From Variovorax fucosicus (lineage in GTDB: Bacteria; Pseudomonadota; Gammaproteobacteria; Burkholderiales; Burkholderiaceae_C): 64,000 nucleotides of DNA. The DNA lies in NCBI RefSeq assembly GCF_030316825.1, contig NZ_JASZYU010000003.1, forward strand, positions 124,001 to 188,000, written 5' to 3'. Both the position numbers and the translations under genes were made by a program. Of the stretch, positions 8,437 through 17,112 are shown one piece after another. How positions within the stretch are numbered: the stretch's first letter is position 1; each line of letters starts with the position of its first letter. A model generated the notes under the pieces. That model ran no database searches, was not told where the DNA came from, and saw nothing but the letters and a program-made list of their open reading frames with translations.

Positions 8437-9318
8437 CTACGCCTTCAACAGGGCGGCGAAGGCATCCGCAAAGGTGGGGCGCGAACGCGCCAGCCACATG
8501 GCGGCGAGCTCGAAGGGCGGCAGGCCGGCTCCGTCGGACACCTCGGCGTAGCTGACCCCCTCGTGCCGCAGCGCACGCACCGAGCGCGGCAGCAGCGACC
8601 ATCCGAGTCCTGCGGCCACGCAGGCCAGCACGGTGAGCGTGCGATTCGCTTCCTGGATCACCTGCACCTCGTGCCCCGCGCTGCGTATCGCGCCCAGCAT
8701 CCGGTTGCGAAGCGCCGGCATCTGCCGTTCCGGAAACCAGATCAAGCCGTGCTGCGCGACCTCGGCCAGCGAAACCTGCCCGTCCGCCGCGCGCGGGTGC
8801 GAACTCGGGAGCGCGGCGATCATCGGCTCTTCGCCGAGCCGCAGCTCGTGCACGCGGGCATTGACCGAAACCGGCGGATGCAGCAGTGCGATGTCGATGC
8901 GACCACCTTCCAGCGCCTCCACCTGTTCCGCGTTGCTCATTTCCCGCAGCACCACATCGACCTGCGGATGTTCGGCATGGAGGCGGCGCAGCGCGAGCGG
9001 CAGCACCGCATAAACCGCATGGGTGACGAAGCCGATGGTCAGGCGCCCCGCGCGCCCGGCGCCCATGGCGCGCGCCCGGTCGGCCGCAGCGTCGCCATGC
9101 GCCAGGCTCGCGCGCAGGTCATCGACGATCGCGAGGCCGGCGTCCGTCATTTCCGCGCCGCGCCGGCTGCGCACGAACAGCTTGACCCCGAGTTCCGCCT
9201 CGAGGCGATTGATGGTCTGCGTGAGTGCGGGTTGCGCCAGTCCGAGCTGCTCTGCAGCCCGCGTCAGACTGCCGGAATCCGCGATCGCGATGACGCAGCG
9301 CATCTGCCGAGTGTCCAT
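8437..9318 (-). CDS. LysR-family transcriptional regulator
   Basis: A 293-residue LysR-type regulator. The winged helix-turn-helix is in the first 60 residues (SLTRAAEQLGLAQPALTQTINRLEAELG), followed by a two-lobed effector-binding domain. It is on the same strand as the nucleobase operon and 51 bases downstream of cytosine deaminase, so it could be the last gene of that operon and sense a pyrimidine or its breakdown product. It also lies tail-to-tail with the Bug cassette. Which set it controls is not shown by sequence; LysR regulators usually sit divergent from their target, and neither arrangement here is divergent. Confidence 0.9.
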   Translation of the reverse strand: MDTRQMRCVIAIADSGSLTRAAEQLGLAQPALTQTINRLEAELGVKLFVRSRRGAEMTDAGLAIVDDLRASLAHGDAAADRARAMGAGRAGRLTIGFVTHAVYAVLPLALRRLHAEHPQVDVVLREMSNAEQVEALEGGRIDIALLHPPVSVNARVHELRLGEEPMIAALPSSHPRAADGQVSLAEVAQHGLIWFPERQMPALRNRMLGAIRSAGHEVQVIQEANRTLTVLACVAAGLGWSLLPRSVRALRHEGVSYAEVSDGAGLPPFELAAMWLARSRPTFADAFAALLKA

Positions 9319-9369
9319 CGCGGCATTCTAGGCAGCCGGCGCACAGGCCCGCCGCCGTGGCCTGTCGCA

Positions 9370-10656
9370 TCACTTTCCCGCGCGCACCGGCATGAAGGAA
9401 GTCGCTGGTGCCCGCCCTGGCAAATGCAGCGCGGCCGTCGCTGCTGGCGTTTCTGCCACCACCTTGCCCAGGCGAAAAACCTTCAGCCGCGTGGCCCGCA
9501 GCCGGATCGCTTCGACCGGATCGCGCGCCTGCAGCAGCACGAAGCTCGCGTCGCAACCCGGCTCGAGCCCGTAGCCATCCAGATGCATGACTTTCGCCGC
9601 GTTGGCCGTCACCGCGTCGAAGCAACTGCGAATGCCGGCCTGGCTGGTCATCTGTGCCACGTGCAGGCCCATGTGCGCCACTTCGAGCATGTCGCCCGAG
9701 CCCATGCCGTACCAGGGATCCATCACGCAGTCGTGGCCGAAGGCAACGTTCACGCCCGCGGCCATCAGCTCGGGCACGCGCGTCATGCCGCGCCGTTTGG
9801 GGTAGGTGTCGTGGCGGCCCTGCAGCGTGATGTTGATGAGCGGATTGGCGATCACGCTGACGCCGCTTTGCGCGATCAGCGGCAGCAGCTTGCTCACGTA
9901 GTAGTTGTCCATGCTGTGCATGGAGGTGCAGTGCGAGCCGGTCACGCGGCCGTGCAGGCCGAGGCGTTGCGCTTCGAAGGCCAGCGTTTCAATGTGGCGC
10001 GAAAGCGGGTCGTCAGACTCGTCGCAGTGCATGTCGACCAGCTTCCCGCGTTCGGCCGCGATCTCGCAGAGCAGCTTCACGCTCGCGGCGCCGTCGGCCA
10101 TGGTGCGTTCGAAGTGCGGAATGCCGCCGACCACGTCCACGCCCTTGTCGAGTGCGCGCTTCAGGTTGTCGACGCCGCCCGGCGAACGCAGCACGCCGTC
10201 CTGCGGAAAGGCCACGAGCTGCAGATCCAGGTAGGGCGCGACCAGGCGCTTGACTTCGAGCAACGCATCGACGGCGAGCAGGCTCGCATCGCTGGTGTCG
10301 ACATGCGAGCGGATCGCCAGCAAGCCCTTGGCCACCGCCCAGTCGCAATACGCCAGTGCGCGCTCGATCAGTGCTTCGGCTTTCAGCAGCGGCTTGAGCT
10401 CGCCCCAGAGCGCAATGCCTTCGAGCAGGGTGCCGCTTTCGTTGACACGCGGCAGGCCGTAGCTCAGCGTCGCGTCCATGTGGAAGTGCGGATCGACGAA
10501 ATGCGGCGACACCAGCAGGCCGCCGGCGTCCAGCGTTTCGTGCGCGGGTGCGGCCAGGCCCGCGGCGACTTCGATGATGCGGCCGTCCTGCACCGCGATC
10601 GACATGTCGCTGCGGCCGTCGGGCAGGGTGGCATGGGTGAGGAGGAGGTCGAGCAT
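9370..10656 (-). CDS. codA: Cytosine deaminase
   Basis: A 428-residue metal-dependent deaminase that converts cytosine to uracil plus ammonia. The sequence follows E. coli CodA closely. HFHMDATLSY holds the first metal His pair, HVDTSDASLLAVDALLEVKRLVAPYLDLQLVAFPQ is the central signature, DMHCDESDD gives metal His and catalytic Glu, and GSHCTSMHS, TYPKRRGMTRV and GHDCVMDPWYG follow. All expected ligands are visible. It is 14 bases downstream of the LOG-family gene on the same strand. With upp and the URC genes upstream, it would feed cytosine into the uracil branch. Related amidohydrolases such as isoguanine deaminase have similar folds, but the motif match favours cytosine. Confidence 0.92.
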   Translation of the reverse strand: MLDLLLTHATLPDGRSDMSIAVQDGRIIEVAAGLAAPAHETLDAGGLLVSPHFVDPHFHMDATLSYGLPRVNESGTLLEGIALWGELKPLLKAEALIERALAYCDWAVAKGLLAIRSHVDTSDASLLAVDALLEVKRLVAPYLDLQLVAFPQDGVLRSPGGVDNLKRALDKGVDVVGGIPHFERTMADGAASVKLLCEIAAERGKLVDMHCDESDDPLSRHIETLAFEAQRLGLHGRVTGSHCTSMHSMDNYYVSKLLPLIAQSGVSVIANPLINITLQGRHDTYPKRRGMTRVPELMAAGVNVAFGHDCVMDPWYGMGSGDMLEVAHMGLHVAQMTSQAGIRSCFDAVTANAAKVMHLDGYGLEPGCDASFVLLQARDPVEAIRLRATRLKVFRLGKVVAETPAATAALHLPGRAPATSFMPVRAGK

Positions 10657-10670
10657 GGTGGTGTGCCGCT

Positions 10671-11537
10671 TCAGTTCAGGCTCATCTTGCGCTGCAGCAT
10701 CTCAAGGACGTCTTCGGGGTTTTCGACGTAGACGAAAAGGTCGGTCACCTCGTTCATGCGCAGCGTGCCGACGGCGGCCATCTCGCGCAGGCGCTGCTCG
10801 AAGCTCCTCCAGTAGCGCTCCTTGTTGCCCACCAGGAAGATCGGCACCGGGTTGAGCTGTTGGCTCTTCATCGACTCCAGGATCTGAAAGATCTCCCATT
10901 CGGTGCCGCTGCCGCCTGGCGCGATGACGATGGCCGCCGAGTGCGCGATCATCATCGACTCGCGCACCGCCACGCTGCTGAAGATCAGGCCGTCGCTGAC
11001 GATGTCGTTGAGCTTGCCGTCCTTGTCCTTGTACTGCTGGAAGGCCAGGCGCGCGTCGCCGCCCTTGTCGCGCGAGGGCCCGTAGTAGGTGGTGTAACCG
11101 ATGCTGGGTCCGCCGGCCTCGGTGGCGCCGCGGCTGCCTGCTTCCATGAGGCCGGGGCCAGCGCCGGTCATGATGGGGTACTTGCCACCATACAACCGCG
11201 TCCAGCGACTGGCGAATTGCCGAACGCCTTGGTAGAGCTGGTTGTTGGCCGCTCGCACGGCGGGATCGGCCTGCGTGGTGTTGTTCTCGCCGATGCGGCT
11301 GCTGCCGTAGATGACAACGAAGCCGCGCGGATATTTCTCGGCCTTGAAGCGATAGGCGCAGGCGACGTCGCGCGCCAGGTCTTGGGCGCTGAGGTTGTTT
11401 TCCGCGCCTCTGTAGGGCCCGGCGTAGCTCGCATTGGCAGCGCTGCTCGCGCAGTCGCTGGCGCTCTGCCCGAGGACACCGCAGCCCTGCAAGGCCAGCA
11501 GCGCGGCGATCGACAACACGTAGCAGAGCCTTCTCAT
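10671..11537 (-). CDS. LOG-family (TIGR00730-like) Rossmann-fold lipoprotein, possible nucleotide phosphoribohydrolase
   Basis: A 288-residue protein with a lipoprotein signal (LLALQGC, modified Cys19) in front of a LOG domain. The hallmark motifs are present: TGAGPGLMEAGSRGA in the middle and APGGSGTEWEIFQ further on (PGGxGTxxE). LOG proteins hydrolyse the N-glycosidic bond of nucleoside monophosphates, for example cytokinin riboside phosphates or, in PpnN, purine and pyrimidine nucleotides. A lipobox is unusual because known LOG enzymes are cytoplasmic, so this one would face the periplasm. The start at 11537 follows GGGGAA and gives a normal signal. It lies in the nucleobase operon, 58 bases after the permease gene and 14 before codA, which supports a nucleobase-releasing role. 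The activity itself is inferred. Confidence 0.8.
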   Translation of the reverse strand: MRRLCYVLSIAALLALQGCGVLGQSASDCASSAANASYAGPYRGAENNLSAQDLARDVACAYRFKAEKYPRGFVVIYGSSRIGENNTTQADPAVRAANNQLYQGVRQFASRWTRLYGGKYPIMTGAGPGLMEAGSRGATEAGGPSIGYTTYYGPSRDKGGDARLAFQQYKDKDGKLNDIVSDGLIFSSVAVRESMMIAHSAAIVIAPGGSGTEWEIFQILESMKSQQLNPVPIFLVGNKERYWRSFEQRLREMAAVGTLRMNEVTDLFVYVENPEDVLEMLQRKMSLN

Positions 11538-11595
11538 GATGTTCCCCGGATCGGTGGTGACACAGTGGGCATGCAAAAGCCGTGCGAGCCGCGCC

Positions 11596-12519
11596 TCAGC
11601 GCTCGCCCTTGCGGTAGGGCTTCATCAGTGCCTGCGGATAGGCCGCCTTGCGCGCCACCAGCACCAGCGCCAGGATCGACAGCAGGTAGGGCAGCATCAG
11701 GTAGATCTGGTAGGGCAGCAGGGCGTCGCCCGATTGTTGCAGACGCAATTGCAGCGCGTCGAAAAACGCGAACAGCAGCGCGCCCAGCAGCGCCTTGCCG
11801 GGCCGCCAGGACGCGAACACCACCAGCGCCACGCAGATCCAGCCACGGCCGTTGACCATGTTGAAGAAGAAGGCGTTGAAGGCCGAGAGCGTGAGAAACG
11901 AACCCGCCACGCCCATCAGCGCCGAGCCGGCCACGATTGCACCGGTGCGCGTGCCGACCACCGACACGCCCTGGCCTTCGGCCGCCTGCGGGTTCTCGCC
12001 GACCATGCGCACCGCCAGGCCGAGCGGCGTGCGGTACAGCACCCATCCGATCAGGGGAACCAGCAGCAGGGCGAGCAGCGTGAGCGCGGTCTGCGCGTTG
12101 AGCACCGGGATCGGCAGCCAGTCCATCGGCGCGAACGGCGTGATGGTCGGCGGCGTGTTGACCTTCGGAAAGCTCACGCGATAGCCGTAGTAGCTCAGCG
12201 AGGTTGCCAGCAGCGTGATGCCGAGCCCCGACACATGCTGCGAGAGCGCGAGCCCGGCCGTGAGCCAGGCATGGAGCAGCCCGAATGCGGCACCGGTGAG
12301 CGCCGCCACGCCAACGCCCGCCCAGAGCGGTGCGCCGGCATACACCGTCAGCCAGCCGGTGAAGGCGCCCGCGACCATGATGCCTTCGATGCCGAGGTTC
12401 AGCACGCCCGCGCGTTCGCACAGCAACACGCCGAGCGTGCCGAAGATCAGCGGCGTGGCGATGCGCAGCACCGCGACCCAGAAGGCCGGATTGGCGAGGA
12501 TGTCGAGTAGGTCGCTCAT
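11596..12519 (-). CDS. Nucleoside ABC transporter permease (YufQ/NupC-type, second permease)
   Basis: A 307-residue polytopic membrane protein of the branched-chain/BMP-type ABC permease family. ERAGVLNLGIEGIMVAGAF is the signature of the shorter permease in guanosine/uridine-type importers, and the EAA-like loop RMVGENPQAAEGQGV follows the middle membrane segments. About eight hydrophobic helices are evident. The start overlaps the stop of the other permease gene by 4 bases (ATGA), which implies coupled translation. With the ATPase, the partner permease and the BMP receptor it forms a full nucleoside importer. Confidence 0.92.
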   Translation of the reverse strand: MSDLLDILANPAFWVAVLRIATPLIFGTLGVLLCERAGVLNLGIEGIMVAGAFTGWLTVYAGAPLWAGVGVAALTGAAFGLLHAWLTAGLALSQHVSGLGITLLATSLSYYGYRVSFPKVNTPPTITPFAPMDWLPIPVLNAQTALTLLALLLVPLIGWVLYRTPLGLAVRMVGENPQAAEGQGVSVVGTRTGAIVAGSALMGVAGSFLTLSAFNAFFFNMVNGRGWICVALVVFASWRPGKALLGALLFAFFDALQLRLQQSGDALLPYQIYLMLPYLLSILALVLVARKAAYPQALMKPYRKGER

Positions 12520-13577
12520 TTCCACCTTACCCGGTACTGGGCCAGCAGCATGGCCACCAGCACGGAGAGCAGTGAGGTCGCGACGATCACGTCGGCGATG
12601 TAGGTCGGCACGCTGACGGCGCGGCTCATGCTGTCGGCCCCCACCAGCACGCCCGCCACGAACACGCTCGCAGCCAACACGCCGAGCGGATGCAGGCCGG
12701 CGAGCATCGCGATCACGATGCCGCTGTACCCATAGCCGGGCGACATGTCGAGCGTCACGTAGCTGGTGCGGCCCGCCACCTCGATCGCACCGGCCAGGCC
12801 GGCGAGCGCGCCCGACAGCAGTGCAACCGCGACCACCGTGCGCGTGGTACCAACGCCGGCAAAGGCCGCGGCGCGGGGGTTGGCACCGACGGCGCGGATG
12901 TCGAAGCCCAGCACCGTGTGCTTGAGCAGTGCCCACACGCCGGCCGACAACACCATGGCCCACAGCAGACCCGTGTGCACGCGGGTCTGCGCGACGAGCT
13001 TGCCGAGCTCCAGGTCGCCCTGGAGCGCCACGCTTTGCGGCCAGCCCAGGGCGGACGGGTCTTTCATCGGCCCGTCGAGCAGCGCGCCGACGCCCAGCAG
13101 CACAATGAAGTTGAACAGCAGTGTGGTCACGACCTCGTCGACGCCCAGCCTCGCCTTCATCAACGCCGGGCCGAGCAGCAGCAGCGCGCCGGCCAGTGCG
13201 GCGGCGGCCATCATCAGCGGGAAAAGCAGCCATGGCGAAAGCGCGAGGCCCGTGCCGCCGTGCATGCCGCCGACCGCGATCGCCGCCAGCGCGCCGGCGT
13301 AGAGCTGGCCTTCGGCACCGATGTTGAAAAGCCGCGCCCTGAAAGCCACGGCCGCCGACAATCCGGTGAGCGTGAGCGGAATGGCGCGCGTGAGCGTCTC
13401 GCTGAGCGCAAACACCGAGCCGAATCCGCCCTTGAGCAGCAGGCCATAGGTCTGCGCCACCGGCTGCCCGGCCCAGAGCACCAGCAGCGCGGTGATCGCC
13501 AGCGTGAACAGCACCGCGCCGAAAGGCGCGAACACCAGGGCGGCGCGTGAGACCGCAGGGCGTTTTTCGAGCCTCAT
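12516..13577 (-). CDS. Nucleoside ABC transporter permease (YufP-type, first permease)
   Basis: A 353-residue membrane permease of the BMP-family ABC importer. The visible signatures are LTGLSAAVAFRARLFNIGAEGQLYAGAL, AGALKAR-like LMKARLGVDEVVTTLLFNFI, and the cytoplasmic loop FDIRAVGANPRAAAFAGV that contacts the ATPase. The first ATG giving a membrane-protein N-terminus (13577) overlaps the ATPase gene stop by 4 bases. The next permease gene overlaps its end in the same way. The four transporter genes and the embedded nucleosidase gene form one tightly coupled block. Confidence 0.92.
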   Translation of the reverse strand: MRLEKRPAVSRAALVFAPFGAVLFTLAITALLVLWAGQPVAQTYGLLLKGGFGSVFALSETLTRAIPLTLTGLSAAVAFRARLFNIGAEGQLYAGALAAIAVGGMHGGTGLALSPWLLFPLMMAAAALAGALLLLGPALMKARLGVDEVVTTLLFNFIVLLGVGALLDGPMKDPSALGWPQSVALQGDLELGKLVAQTRVHTGLLWAMVLSAGVWALLKHTVLGFDIRAVGANPRAAAFAGVGTTRTVVAVALLSGALAGLAGAIEVAGRTSYVTLDMSPGYGYSGIVIAMLAGLHPLGVLAASVFVAGVLVGADSMSRAVSVPTYIADVIVATSLLSVLVAMLLAQYRVRWK

Positions 13578-15118
13578 GCCGTGGCCTCGTCCTTCACGCC
13601 GGCCATGGCCAGGCCGATCGTCTCGCGCGTCCACCCGGTGGCCGCGCGGGCGTCGCCAAGCTGTCCCTCATGCATCACGGCGATGCGGTCGCCCAGCACC
13701 ATCACTTCGTCGAGATCGTCCGAAATGAGCAGCACCGCCGCGCCGGCGTCGCGCGCCGCGATCAGCTGTTGCTGCACGTAGGCCACGGCACCTATGTCGA
13801 GGCCCCAGGTCGGCTGGTGCGCCACGATGAGTCGCGGCGTCGCGGCCGTGCCATCGGGTGCGAGCAGCGCGCGGCCCAGGATCAGCTTCTGCATGTTGCC
13901 GCCCGACAGCGAGCGCGCCGTGGCATCGAGACCGCCGCCGCGCACATCGAAAGCCTTCACGATGCGCTGCGCCTGCACCCGCGCGGCGGCACGCCGAACC
14001 AGCGGGCCGAAGCGGAACGCGGCGCCGCGCAACCGCTCCGACACGGCGTTCTCCCAGAGCGGGAGATCGCCCACCACGCCGACCGCGTGCCGGTCTTCAG
14101 GGATGCGCGCCACGCCTTGCTGCACCAGCCAGGCCGGCGACGCGTGCAGCGGCGCGCCGAGCAGCCGCACCGTGCCGGCCGTGGCACGGCGGGTGCCGCA
14201 CAGCAGCTCGGCCAGCGCCACCTGGCCATTGCCCGACACGCCCGCAATCGCAACGATTTCTCCGGCGTTGAGTGCGAGCGACACGCCGCGCAGCGCATCG
14301 CGCGAATCGCCTTCAGTTCGCACGTCGTCCAGCACGCAGACCGCCGCACCGACGCGTTGCGCCGGATGCCGCTCGGGTGGCTTCACCGCATGGCCGACCA
14401 TTGCATTCGCCAGTTGCGCCTGCGTGGTGCCGGCCGCCGGCACTTCGGCCACCAGCCTGCCGCCGCGCAGCACGGCGATGCGGTGCGACACGCGCAACAC
14501 CTCGCCGAGCTTGTGGCTGATGAAGATGATCGACAGGCCTGCGCGCACCATCTGCGCCAGCGTGTCGAACAGCGCCTCGCTTTCCTGCGGCGTCAGCACC
14601 GCGGTCGGCTCGTCGAGGATCAGGATCCGGGCGCCGCGGTACAGCGCCTTGAGGATCTCGACGCGCTGCCGTTCACCGACCGAGAGCGTGCCGACGCCGG
14701 CCTCCGGCACCACCGGCAGGCCGAAGCGTTGCGCCACCTCGAGCAGCTTGCTGCGCGCCTCGGTGCGCCGCGTGAACGGTTGCCACAGCGGCTCGCTGCC
14801 CATCATCACGTTGTCGAGCACCGTGAGGTTGTCGGCCAGTGTGAAGTGCTGGTGCACCATGCCGATGCCCGCAGCCAATGCGGCCTTGGGGTTGCCAGGC
14901 GCGAGCGGCGCGCCGAAGACCTCGATGTGTCCCTCGTCGGCGCGGTAGTGGCCGAACAGGATTGACATCAGCGTCGATTTGCCGGCGCCGTTTTCGCCGA
15001 GCAGGGCCAGCACCTCGCCGCGCGCGAGGGTCAATGAAATCGCGTCGTTGGCGACGAGGGGGCCGAAGCGCTTGGTGATGCCGTGGAGGCGCAGCACCGG
15101 GGCTTCGGCCGATGTCAT
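13574..15118 (-). CDS. Nucleoside ABC transporter ATP-binding protein (duplicated ATPase)
   Basis: A 514-residue protein with two ABC domains in one chain, as in YufO/RbsA-type importers. Domain 1 has an intact Walker A (GENGAGKS, about residues 40-47), the signature LSVGERQR and Walker B ILILDEPTAVL. Domain 2 has a degenerate Walker A (GVSGNGQ), signature LSGGNMQK and VAHQPTWGLD in place of the usual DEPT, so probably only one site is fully catalytic, which is usual in this family. It overlaps its neighbours by 4 bases at both ends. It would power nucleoside uptake through the two permeases. Confidence 0.93.
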   Translation of the reverse strand: MTSAEAPVLRLHGITKRFGPLVANDAISLTLARGEVLALLGENGAGKSTLMSILFGHYRADEGHIEVFGAPLAPGNPKAALAAGIGMVHQHFTLADNLTVLDNVMMGSEPLWQPFTRRTEARSKLLEVAQRFGLPVVPEAGVGTLSVGERQRVEILKALYRGARILILDEPTAVLTPQESEALFDTLAQMVRAGLSIIFISHKLGEVLRVSHRIAVLRGGRLVAEVPAAGTTQAQLANAMVGHAVKPPERHPAQRVGAAVCVLDDVRTEGDSRDALRGVSLALNAGEIVAIAGVSGNGQVALAELLCGTRRATAGTVRLLGAPLHASPAWLVQQGVARIPEDRHAVGVVGDLPLWENAVSERLRGAAFRFGPLVRRAAARVQAQRIVKAFDVRGGGLDATARSLSGGNMQKLILGRALLAPDGTAATPRLIVAHQPTWGLDIGAVAYVQQQLIAARDAGAAVLLISDDLDEVMVLGDRIAVMHEGQLGDARAATGWTRETIGLAMAGVKDEATA

Positions 15119-16044
15119 TTCCAGGCCGAAAGGAAGGCCAGCAGCACCTTCGCCGAGTTATCCGCCGCGATGCCCATGAAGGTGCCCATCTCGTTCTCGC
15201 CGTCGCCACCGCCGGCGAGGTCGCTGAGCGAGCGGAACGCGATGTACGGCACGCCGTTGCTGTAGGCGACCATGCCGACCGCGGCGGTTTCCATGTCGAG
15301 CACGTTGGCCTGGAAGGTCTTGAAGGTGTATTCGCGGAACGTCTTGTTGTCCATGAAGGCCTGGCCCGACACGCCATTGCCGCCGATCACCAGTTGCGGC
15401 TTGCGCGGCAGGCACTTCCCGGCACTGCAGTTGGCGAGATCGACGTTGCGGATGCTGCGCGCCAGGTCGAGCATCTTCGGGTCGGCCTCGAACCAGAACT
15501 TGCGCGTGATCTGCGGATTGGCAGCCGAGCGCACCTCGACCGGCCTCGGATGCATCATGCCGAACGCGGGCAGCGTCGCATCCTTGATGAAGGGCGGCGC
15601 GGTGTAGCGGCCCGGTGCGGTTTCGCGCGCCATCAGCACCTCGAGGTACTGGCCCCACTGGGCCGGCACCGTCACGTCGCCCACATGCAAATTTGGGTTG
15701 ACGCCGCCGGCGATGCCGCTGAACACGATGTGGCTGACCTTGAAGCGGTCGAGCGCCAGTTGCGTGTTCATCGTCGCATTGGTCATGCTGATGCCCGAAA
15801 GGAACAGCACGACCGGTTTGCCCGCGAGCGTGCCGGTGGTGAACTCGTTGCCGTTGACGCTGTACTTGCGCGCGTCCAGCAGCTTCGACGACAGCAGCAC
15901 GATCTCGGGTTGGAAAGCCGAGATCACGGCGATGCGCGGCGTCTCGTCGAGCCGCACGGCGCCGCTCGGAGCGGGCAGGCCCGCACACCCGGCGAGGCCG
16001 GCGGCCAGCGCGCAGGCCGCGAGGAGGGAGCGCCAGCGCATCAT
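15115..16044 (-). CDS. Purine/MTA-type nucleosidase family lipoprotein (PNP_UDP_1 fold)
   Basis: A 309-residue lipoprotein: the signal peptide ends in LAAGLAGC with modified Cys20, followed by a nucleoside phosphorylase/nucleosidase domain. FSGIAGGVNPNLHVGDVTVP matches the phosphate/ribose side motif. VLDMETAAVGMVAYSNGVPYIAFRSLSD carries the Met-Glu pair that holds the ribose and the Asp that protonates the base. It would cleave nucleosides to free bases outside the cytoplasm. Its reading frame sits between the BMP receptor and the ATPase genes with 4-base overlaps on both sides, so it is made together with the importer. The substrate (purine, pyrimidine or methylthioadenosine) is not resolved. 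Confidence 0.83.
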   Translation of the reverse strand: MMRWRSLLAACALAAGLAGCAGLPAPSGAVRLDETPRIAVISAFQPEIVLLSSKLLDARKYSVNGNEFTTGTLAGKPVVLFLSGISMTNATMNTQLALDRFKVSHIVFSGIAGGVNPNLHVGDVTVPAQWGQYLEVLMARETAPGRYTAPPFIKDATLPAFGMMHPRPVEVRSAANPQITRKFWFEADPKMLDLARSIRNVDLANCSAGKCLPRKPQLVIGGNGVSGQAFMDNKTFREYTFKTFQANVLDMETAAVGMVAYSNGVPYIAFRSLSDLAGGGDGENEMGTFMGIAADNSAKVLLAFLSAWK

Positions 16045-17051
16045 TTCGCGGTCGACTTCGGTTGGCTGTCGTCGACCTTGACCGCGACCTTGCCGCTCAG
16101 GATGTCGGCTTCCTTGGCCTTGACCTTGGCGACGATCGGTGCCGGCACCTTGGCCTCGAAGGTGCCGAGCGGGGCCAGTTCCGAGCCCTTGTGCTTCATC
16201 ATCGAATACGGGCCGTAGTCCTCGGCGGTGAACTTGCCTTCCCTGGCGAGCTTGATGGCGCGGTCGGCCGAGGGCTCGAAGTTCCAGAGAGCCGAGGCCA
16301 CCACCGTGTCGGGGTACTGGGCCTGCGTGTTGATCACGTTGCCGATCGCAAGCTTGCCCTTTTCCTTGGCCGCATCGCTCACGCCGAAACGCTCGGCGTA
16401 CATCACGTCGGCGCCCTTGTCGATCATGGCGAAGGCGGCTTCCTTGGCCTTCGGCGGGTCGAACCAGCTGTTGATGAAGCTCACGCTGAACTCGACCTTG
16501 GGGTTGGTCTCTTTCGCGCCGGCCATGAAGGCGTTCATGAGGCGGTTCACTTCGGGAATCGGGAAGCCGCCGACCATGCCGATCCGGTTGGTCTTGGTCA
16601 TGCCGCCGGCGATCATGCCGCTCAGGTAGGCGGGCTCCTGGATGTAGTTGTCGAACACGCTGAGGTTCGGCGCCTGCGGCTTGCCCGACGAGCCGAGCAG
16701 GAACGAGGTCTTGGGGAAATCCTTCGCCACCTTGCGCGCCGCCGCTTCGACCGCGAAGGCCTCGCCCACGATGAGCTGGCTGCCGCCGGTCGCGTACTCG
16801 CGCATCACGCGTTCGTAGTCGGCGTTGGTGACGTTCTCGCTGGCCTTGTACTCGATCTCGCCGCGCGCCTCGGCCGCCTTCAATGCCTTGTGCAGGCGGC
16901 TGACCCATTGCTGCTCGAAGGGCACGGTGTAGACACCCGCCACCTTGAGCTTGGCCGCCTGTGCCAGCGCAAAGCCGGGCAGGGCCGAGGCGGTCAGGGC
17001 GGCCGCGATGGCGACGGAGCGGACGATCAGTTGGCGGCGTTGCTGGGACAC
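16041..17051 (-). CDS. BMP-family nucleoside-binding ABC receptor
   Basis: A 336-residue periplasmic receptor of the BMP (basic membrane protein) family. The signal peptide ends near LPGFALAQA. The mature part shows KVAGVYTVPFEQQWVSRLH, the family core YERVMREYATGGSQLIVGEAF, and the late GMVGGFPIPEVNRLMNAFMAGA. BMP receptors in bacteria such as PnrA bind purine or pyrimidine nucleosides. It is the first gene of the importer block, with an AGGAG site in a 61-base gap after the unidentified gene upstream, so it may also have its own ribosome entry. Ligand class is inferred from family and operon. Confidence 0.92.
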   Translation of the reverse strand: MSQQRRQLIVRSVAIAAALTASALPGFALAQAAKLKVAGVYTVPFEQQWVSRLHKALKAAEARGEIEYKASENVTNADYERVMREYATGGSQLIVGEAFAVEAAARKVAKDFPKTSFLLGSSGKPQAPNLSVFDNYIQEPAYLSGMIAGGMTKTNRIGMVGGFPIPEVNRLMNAFMAGAKETNPKVEFSVSFINSWFDPPKAKEAAFAMIDKGADVMYAERFGVSDAAKEKGKLAIGNVINTQAQYPDTVVASALWNFEPSADRAIKLAREGKFTAEDYGPYSMMKHKGSELAPLGTFEAKVPAPIVAKVKAKEADILSGKVAVKVDDSQPKSTAK

Positions 17052-17112
17052 GGTGGGTTCTCCTCGTTGAAGTCGGTGGTGTTGGATTTCGGCCGGACTT
17101 TCGGGCGGACGG

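Noticed and set aside
7468..10731. Long plus-strand frame (about 1,090 codons) across the second Bug receptor, LysR and codA
   Set aside because: It overlaps three well-supported genes, and its product is compositionally biased with no recognisable motif.
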